Below, piece by piece: positions 56,951 to 64,000 of a DNA stretch of 64,000 bases. The stretch spans positions 13,617,764 through 13,681,763 of the forward strand of contig CM059972.1 in the NCBI GenBank assembly GCA_030490835.1, in the 5' to 3' direction. Under the pieces are notes generated by a model. It saw only the letters and a list, made by a program, of their open reading frames with translations, ran no database searches and was not told the DNA's origin. Position 1 is the first letter of the stretch. Every line of letters starts with the position of its first letter. Both the position numbers and the translations under genes were made by a program. This DNA is from Annona cherimola. Taxonomy: Eukaryota; Streptophyta; Magnoliopsida; Magnoliales; Annonaceae.

Positions 56951-59176
56951 CAATGTTGTCAGAACCGAACCGGTGATTGAACCGGTAAAAGAACTGGTCT
57001 GGTTCGAACCGGTTTAACTAGTTAATCAAACTGGTGACGTCAGCATGACATATTTCTTATGTATATTGTGATTTGTGTGATGTGTATTGATAGAATTAGA
57101 TGTGTATCACGTGACTTAGCCTATTTAATAGGTTGGTAAGGAAAAAAAATAAAGTTGAAATAAATAGCATATTTGCATGAAAAAATATGAAAAAATAATT
57201 AAAAAGTAGAGTAGTAATGTAAAAAATAGGGGAATTTTTTTTAATTTTCCTCAAAGCCAAACAAGGACTCGGTAAAATTAGAAGTGTAAGAGATAAAACT
57301 GAGAAATTGGAATCTTTAATAAGATTTTGCATTGGAAATGTTAATAGAAATAAATTACACCTGCTTGGATGGTTTTTAGTTGGAAACAGATTTCAAAACT
57401 TAAGCAGGGTTGATTGAAAACTATTACATAGAGAATTTGGGTCCGCAGCATGCATAACTTGGACTTTAACAAAGCGTTACGAACTTCATCACATTTGGAT
57501 GTTTAAGACTTTGAGTGCACTTGTGTTGAAGTTTAGAATCCAATGAAACAAATGACTTGTAAATCCAATCAGCACCGATTCTTTTGCAAGACAGAGCTTA
57601 GTGAGGTTGTTTGCTGTTGCATTGCAATGGGAAACATAGATTACAGTCGACACCTTCTTTAGACTAAGTCCTCCTTTTTACAGGACACTTACAACTCCGG
57701 TTCTCAACCGACTCGCCTATACAACTAGCATAACAGACATATTGACATACACATATGCCCTGTTCCCTGGATACTTGATCCACATCATTCACGACCCCTT
57801 AAAATCAACCTAGTCCTCTAGGTTGAGGCTTTGAGCGTGAGTGCTTACTTCACGACCAGTGCTGTTTCACCCCTAGAAATAGGGTGCCATGTCATCGACG
57901 TAAGCTGCCCAGCTTTTAGAGCTCCTCCCAACACTTGCAATGCCCACTCCTCTCCTAGCTCTCCTAGTATGAAACCTGCTTCCACCCACGCCTTCAAAAA
58001 TCTCGTAGCATGGCAAGCGAACAATAGATGGTCGCCCAACACCCCTTGCAGGCCGTCACACCCCACGCGAATTCCTCGTGGTGTCCACCTTGGCTTCCAT
58101 TGCAGCACCTTGTGTGGCAGGTTGCTCCCTCGTGTGAAGGCATGCATGCTAATGGGGTTGTCTCAACCTGGAATTTGATATGGTTGTGTCTAGCCTCTCG
58201 ATCATCTGCCCAGTGACTGAAGTGTGCCTCATCGCACGCATCTCGCAGTCAAATCTATCGTCATCGTCCAGCCTCATCTGTGAACCCTTGTTGTCAACCG
58301 CAGAATTTGTCGGGGATCACGACTGCTAGAAGCTCCCATCTCCTTCCAAGCCTCTTGTGTTGCCTGTCCAATCACCTCTCTCCCAAGATCATCAAGAATC
58401 CCAGAAAGCCTAGCCATGACACATATCGATCACTGTTGTTGAGCAGCCCGCCCGGCACGTCAATGTCAGGGGAGACGGACTTGGGTCAGCCGAGATCGGG
58501 ATAGGCAGTAGCACCCGTGCTGTTGATGATGACATTATCGAATTGGTCCGACGGTTGTTGAGTTTGGAATCTTGGACGATGGCCACCATAGCACAAACAC
58601 CCATGCAAGGGAGTTAAATCTCCATGAGCGAGTGTAGCTGCCACGGGTTGCACCGCACGAAGGATCCATCGCTTTGATGGAGGAGAATGGACCTAGGAAG
58701 AAGGAGACGAAATGCCCCCCTCGCCCGGGGCCAAAACTCGCCATGCTTCGGGTTGGCGATCTGTCTTCTGCTAGAAGATGAGCGGATGATGGATCCGAGA
58801 ACAGAGAAATAGAAACAGAGAGGCGATGGTTCGAACCGGCGGGTGCGGGCGCTGCGAGGGTCGAGGATGCGGAGTCGATGATGGCAGGCACTACCGCTGC
58901 GAGGAGACGATGACGGCGTTTTAGGGTTTAGATTTTAGAAATGACAAAAGGGGAGAAAATGAGATAGGGGCAGCAAGCGGGAGTTGGGAAGTGGGTTGCG
59001 TAACAGCGACTCCGTTTGGTTTATATATATAACCGTCCGACCGATTGAATCCGATTCGACCGCATATCCCGGTTCGACCGCCCATTTGGACGGTTTTATA
59101 TAAATAAACCGAATCAGGCGATATCGAACCAGAAACTGGATCGGTCCAGCCGGCCGGTCCGGTTCTTATAACACTG
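56951..59176. mobile_element. hAT-like element, 2226 bp, with gene-like interior
   Basis: The left end CAATGTTGTCAGAACCGAACCGG and the reverse complement of the right end (CAGTGTTATAAGAACCGGACCGG) are imperfect inverted repeats. GTAAATCA is repeated exactly at 56943-56950 and 59177-59184, the 8-bp duplication of hAT. Subterminal GAACCGG/CCGGTT motifs are frequent, as in other hAT elements. No transposase domain (for example the dimerisation region) is recognisable. A decayed MITE core lies at 57131-57270 inside it. Confidence 0.9.
57800..58930 (-). pseudogene. GC-rich gene-like sequence carried by the hAT element
   Basis: On the minus strand 58925-58750 looks like a plant 5' leader (TTTAGGGTTT-type start, here TAAACCCTAAAACGCCG). 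An ATG at about 58745 opens MASFGPGRGGHFVSFFLGPF, and a further frame at 58147-57845 (KVLQWKPRWTPRGIRVGCDG...) is open. I recognise no family. GC content is far above the flanks. It could be a captured host gene fragment or a decayed transposase gene with its promoter. Confidence 0.4.
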
Positions 59177-59184
59177 GTAAATCA

Positions 59185-59861
59185 TCTATCGCCTCTTATG
59201 TCCAGATGGACATTGGACTTGGTTGGGAGGCTTGGGCATCACCAGAATATTGTCTCTCCATTCCTCTTTGGATTGACCGGTGAGTGAGCAATGCTACTCT
59301 CGCATCACTATTTTGAGAAGAGAAACAAATACCAAAGAATCATTTTTTTTCCGTTCCATAAAAAAAAGAATCATTTTAAAATCTGTATGGTGCTAACAAA
59401 ATTTAAAAAATTCATAAATATTTAATGTGTACCATTAACATGAGACCTTAGGACTTAAATGTTATTTCATATTATTTATTAGTCATTACTATTTTTTAAA
59501 AATACCGAACCGGCCGCAGGGGCAAGACACGAGCCACGCAGCCAGCCTCATCAAGTGTTTGTGCGATGCACGCAAACGGCCGATCTAATCTACGGTCAAG
59601 TTCAAAGAAATGGAATCCGATCCAATCAAGAGTGATATTAGTGATTTAGGGAACCTTGGGACGCCAGAAATGAGGCGTGACGTGTCCTTCCCACGCGTAT
59701 CAAGCGTGTTCCACCGCCGGAGTATCAGACACATATCTTCATGAATAGTTCCGCGTCCTCGTCTTCTTCCGCCCTCTTCTTTTCTACCGCTGGGAAGAAG
59801 ACGACGGAGATCATCATCTAGCTGGCAATTCCCTCTTCTCTCTCGAAGCAGAGCAGAGAAA
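59185..59861 (+). promoter_or_regulatory. Promoter and leader of FREE1
   Basis: No TATA box at a good distance; a pyrimidine-rich stretch (59755-59845, CTTCTTCC and TCTCTCTCG) precedes the ATG, as in many housekeeping plant genes. ACGTGTC at 59680-59686 is an ABA-response-type element. The hAT element ends at 59176, about 690 bp upstream of the ATG, so the usable promoter is short or includes transposon DNA. Confidence 0.5.
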
Positions 59862-62800
59862 ATGCAGCAAGGCGGAGATTACACGGCCTCCTACTACTAT
59901 CCTCACCATCAAAACCCTAACCCTAGCCCCAACGATCTCATCCCTTCCTCATACGCCTCCGCTCCTCCTTTCTCCCATTACCCTCCCACCATCGTCGCCA
60001 CCACCACCGCGACCCCCACCCCCACCCCACACCCTTCCGATCCCTATTCCTCTCCCTTCCCGCCCTTCTCTCAGAATCCCGATCCCATCTCCAGCCTTCC
60101 GCCCTCCGCTCCTTCATACTCCCAACCCACCTATTCTCCTTTCGCTCCAGCCACCGCCGCTCCTGACTATCCCCCCCACCTCCAGCAACCCCCTCCAGCC
60201 CCTTATTATCCTTTCGATCCTCAGCCCACGCCCGCCAATTACCCCGCCGCCAATCCTTCCTTCTCTGCTCCCTACGACGCTCCTCCCTCATCCTACTCTG
60301 CGCCGCCGCCACCGGCGGTTTATGAGAATCCTCCCTATGACGGCAATTCCGCGTTTAAGTACGACCGATCTGGAGGCGGCGGCTACCTGGAAGAGAATTC
60401 TGGCTCCTACGGCTACAGCCGGAGCAGTTCGTATCCAGGCGCTCACCGAAATGATGGGTTGGAGGAAGGGGTTTATGCCTACGACGGTGGTCGGGTAGAG
60501 CCTTATGGAGCCAGGGGCACGGGTGGGACCAAGTCTTCCTCTTCGTCCTCAGGTTGGTCCGGGTTCGATGATTATGGGCGGTCGTTGAGCTTTGGGAAGG
60601 AGCAACAGGTTGGTTCTGGAAAGATCGTGAGGGCCGTGCCGAAGGCGGATGTGCAGCAGGATGTGAAGAATGGGGTGCAGAAATACCGGGTGAAGCTGTT
60701 GCCTGAAAGCTCAGGACAGAGTACCATGGATGTTCTTTGCCAGGCAATGAGATCAAAAACCGCAATTCCTTATTATTTGCAATTATTAGTTAATGTCTTC
60801 ACTGAAAATTTCAATGCGCTTGCTCTGGTGAATTGTTATTCGACCGTATGAATAACATAGTTGAAATGGAATATCTTCTCAACAATTACTGGTTCTCGTA
60901 GGCTGTTGAAGTTCCCTAAAATTAGTACTTACATGGATCCAATATATTGACAGTACTTTGGACAATAATTCCTTTTATCAATATTTGATGTACTCTAACT
61001 TGATTCATGTCTCTGTACTGGATTAGTTTTTGGGACTACAAATCGTTTTTTCTGGGTCTTTGATCGTTGTTGGTTCATCCATTACATTGTCTTTCTACTA
61101 TGTTGGCTATTCGTGTTGGGCTTAGCCTTTCTTATATCTTGTTTTCAGATTGGTTTAGATGGAATTCGCATGCTTGACCCTAGTACGAATAGAACTTTGA
61201 GGATCTATCCACTTGAGAATGTGACGAGGTGGGAGGTATGTTGTCTGTTATTTTTCACTCTTACCGTATAGTTTCCCTTTATACCTGCTGCTCTTCCTTC
61301 CTCTATGCTTGCGTGTGCATTTTTTTCTTGTGGGTGGTGGGGTTACTGTCCTCAGGGGGTGTTTACTTTTTATTTGTTTTGTTGACAAGTAGTCATGTCT
61401 GATCTTCACATGCAGGTAAATGATCCATCTGTGTACACATTTTGGGCTAAAAGCCCTGTTGATATTGATCCAAGGCGCATTAGGTTGCAATCAAACAGCT
61501 ATACAACCAGCACCATTCTTGATACTGTTACCGCTGCAACTGTGCAGGTTTAGATAATCTCAAAACCCAAATGTTTCTTCTGTTGCTTTGACTGGGCTTA
61601 AGTTGCTGACTAATTTATTTATTCTTTGGTATTTGGTAATATCTATTCTTTGACTTAAAAAACCCATGGTGTTAGATCAGACTTGCCACCCATGTGAATA
61701 CTGGCTACCTTGTGGCATTTAACCTGGACGTCACTGGTATATTGTGGATTGCAGTTGTTGAAAATGTCATGTTTGATGGAACATAAATAGCTGTCTCAAT
61801 GGGTAATTCTTAGGATAATGGCTCCAATGAAAATGAAGATTCCAGAATATACTGAGAAGAGAAGGCATATTTGCATCTATGAATTATGCAGAAAAACTTT
61901 GATACATTTTAGATTACAGGGGATGGTTATGAAAAGTCAATGTCTTATCCATTTTAAAAATTAATTTAGAATACAAATGATGCCAAACAATTAGCAGTGT
62001 AGCAAAGGCGGACTATGGGAAGTCTATAGAGGCATGACTGCCTTGTGATGATTGAGAATTATGTTGGTTGGAAGTTGGATGATTCAAGGCAAAGGCTTTG
62101 CAAGGGCCAGGGCATTTTATCCGGCTCAAATCAGGTCTGTGCTCGTGGTGGCAGCTATATATTGAGATAAGGCTCAAACGTGATGGTGATTGTGGTGGCA
62201 GCAAAATTAGGGCTAGAATGAAATATCTTTTATATTGAAAGATTTAAATATATAAAAATTTATTTATTTAGTAGATTTAATAAATGTTTTTTAAAATTTA
62301 TATTATCATCATCTTTAATTATATGTTTTTTAAGTAAGATTTCTAATAAAATTATAATTTTCTCATATAATATAAACACTATTTTAAATAACCGATTGAA
62401 ATTGGGACCAATCCAACCTTAAAAAATAAGGTAGGGCAGACTTGGAACTGATCTGATGTAAAATAGGGTAAGGTGGGTTAGGAGTTTTTGAAAATAGGTT
62501 AATGGTTGGGTTGACCCGAAGTGAACTTATCTGACCTAAATTGTACCCTTAATGCCAGCCAGATCTTTAGCAGATTGGACTGTATTTTCGTGAAATTGGT
62601 TAAAGAATTGAGGGTAATCTCTAGCCAGTTTGAACTCTGGTTGAGTTGGATGCACAATCAAGGCATTGGGCAACCTAATCTAACCAAAACCTGTTTACGT
62701 CTTAATTGCAGTTTGGATGTTCCATGTTCCCTTCGCTGCTACCTTGAGCTCTTCCCTTATTTGCTGCTATATTGCCCTTCCATCTTCTCTCCCATTGTCT

Positions 62801-63681
62801 TCTCACCATTTACTCTTCACTTCCAATCCATCTTCTTCATTAACAATGTTCCACTCAATGTCCTCAATAACAGAAATTGCTATTGCTATAGTTTGTTTCT
62901 CTTTCTTCTCTGTTGTCTCCACCAGAGCTAACTTGAAAGTTAAACCTGGAGCATTGAGTTGACTCCAGTCCAAACCTGAGTTGATTTGATCTAAGTTCTG
63001 CTCCCCAAAGCCTAAATGCACCCAGATTTTCTGGGAGTCACTCTTATCTGCCTAACGAACATTGTGCAACAAGCCAACAATTGCAGACCTGGACACTTGG
63101 AATTTGCCATGATATTTGATTTGGGATCAGCATGCTGTCCAAAAATTAAACATTCATGGTACACGAGGTCATCTTTTGGTAGATTTCCAGAGGAAATATT
63201 TCAATTCAAACTTTAGTTATTCTCTTATATGCTGGCGCCTTCTATGAGTGGTCGTTTCATTTATGATTGCAATTTTTTTCAGTATCATGATGCTGTTATG
63301 CTTCCTATTATTAACTAAGACTAAGAGAACGATTATCATGTGGGGATAACTTAAAAGATTACTGGTTGCAGACATCATGACATCCGAATGATTTATACAC
63401 TATAAAACATCTGGCTTTTGTGCCTTGTTCTCAATGCTCTCACGAACTTTCATTTTTTGTGGTTTTTCCTTCAGTATCATTTGTGTAATGATGCTTTGTT
63501 TTACCTTTAGTCTTTAAAATGCTGGTCTGTTTTGTGTGTGCAGCTCAAGGAGATGGGTGGGACTAAATGTAGGGTGGCTCCTGATGCTGGGAAGCAACCT
63601 GAGCAGTTAGCAGAAAAAAAGAAAGCTTTTAGTGATTGGATGAACTTGATAAAGCCTGTTAATGAGGAGAAAGATCACTGG
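59862..63681 (+). CDS. FREE1: FREE1/FYVE1, endosomal sorting protein (first four coding exons, partial)
   Basis: Exons 59862-60743, 61149-61235, 61416-61547 and 63544-63681, all phase 0, give 413 residues and continue beyond the window. Residues 1-170 are a Pro/Ser/Tyr-rich disordered region (start MQQGGDYTASYYYPHH), followed by Gly/Ser-rich sequence and KYRVKLLPESSGQSTMDVLC, then IGLDGIRMLDP, NDPSVYTFWAKSPVDIDPRR, RLQSNSYTTSTILDTVTAAT and FSDWMNLIKPVNEEKDHW. This matches plant FREE1, an ESCRT-associated protein that binds PI3P and ubiquitin at multivesicular bodies and is also active in the nucleus in ABA signalling. The FYVE zinc finger and C-terminal coiled coil should lie past 64000. Exon 1 uses a GC donor. 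The frame is intact. Confidence 0.92.
60744..61148 (+). other. FREE1 intron 1 with a GC-AG boundary
   Basis: Exon 1 ends ...TGCCAG at 60743 and the next bases are GCAATG; the intron ends TTTTCAG at 61148. The conserved protein order DVLCQ|IGLDGIRM fixes the junction. GC-AG introns are a known minor class, usually with CAG|GCAAGT; here the match is CAG|GCAATG. Confidence 0.8.
61548..63543 (+). other. FREE1 intron 3, about 2 kb
   Basis: GT at 61548 (CAG|GTTTAG) and CAG at 63541-63543. AT-rich; 62240-62520 may be a decayed transposon (GGGTTGGGTTGACCCG near 62500). Open frames at 62521-62962 overlap in two frames and are not family-like. Confidence 0.6.
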
Positions 63682-64000
63682 GTAAGAGTTTTAATACCTT
63701 GCAATTCAGTGATGGTTTCATTGACAACATGTCTTTTGGATGTAACAAAATTTTTCAACATTATTTTTAGTTCATTCAATTCTCTTGGTTGCAATGATTT
63801 ATTGTAGTTTCCCACAGCTTGTTTGACTTTTGTAATTGTTGAAAAATCTGGTCTTCCATCATAAACTTGTTAGGGGCCTATCTCTTCATCTTACTGTTCT
63901 CTTAAAATTGTTTGATCCAGATTTGTTATCATCGGAATTTCCAATGAAAGATCTATCCATGCGTAAATCTTTAAAATTATTATCTGCTATTTTACTGGAA
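63682..64000 (+). other. FREE1 intron 4, incomplete
   Basis: Begins GTAAGAG at 63682 and runs off the window. No exon that would encode the expected FYVE finger is present. Confidence 0.7.

Overview
This is nuclear DNA of a flowering plant. Two ordinary host genes with plant introns frame the window: a BOI-type RING ubiquitin ligase at 10023-10924 (+) and the first four coding exons of FREE1, an endosomal-sorting FYVE protein, at 59862-63681 (+), which runs off the right edge. Almost everything between them is transposable-element DNA. The species cannot be told from the sequence alone.

Layout. 1-9530: AT-rich intergenic DNA with a LINE RNase H relic broken by a Tourist-like MITE, a truncated hAT-like element and MITE remnants. 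9531-11400: BOI-like gene with its promoter and 3' flank. 11554-15072: a 562-bp hAT element with a perfect 8-bp target duplication, two inverted-repeat blocks, and a MITE nested in a MITE. 15085-21305: a nearly full-length, heavily mutated L1-type LINE (gag-like ORF1, endonuclease, reverse transcriptase, RNase H, poly-A). 22073-30672: AT-rich DNA crowded with copies of one MITE family (termini near GGGTGTGTTTGG, TTA/TAA duplications).

30668-56753 is one nested structure. An old minus-strand LTR retrotransposon (TSD ATATC, LTRs of about 1 kb, a tRNA-Arg-like primer site, no pol seen, a decayed plus-strand plant-mobile-domain gene) sits inside a MITE. Into its internal region a roughly 10.2-kb PIF/Harbinger-like element has inserted (35802-45961, 23-bp identical inverted termini). 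That element holds a broken DDE transposase, a Myb/SANT-like gene, an ORF with an RNase H1 N-terminal/viroplasmin-like domain cut by a MITE, an antisense fragment of a host N-myristoyltransferase gene, and a 1064-bp hAT insertion. Into the right LTR a young 8.7-kb Ty1/copia element has inserted (47112-55783, TSD GCTAC, LTRs almost identical), which nevertheless carries three Trp-to-stop changes and a gag-pol frame break.

56951-59176 is a further hAT element (TSD GTAAATCA) with a GC-rich, gene-like interior, ending about 700 bp before the FREE1 start codon. The order of events readable from the nesting is: MITE, then old LTR element, then Harbinger-like element (with later hAT and MITE hits), with the copia element a recent arrival. 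I see no CRISPR array, rRNA or tRNA gene.
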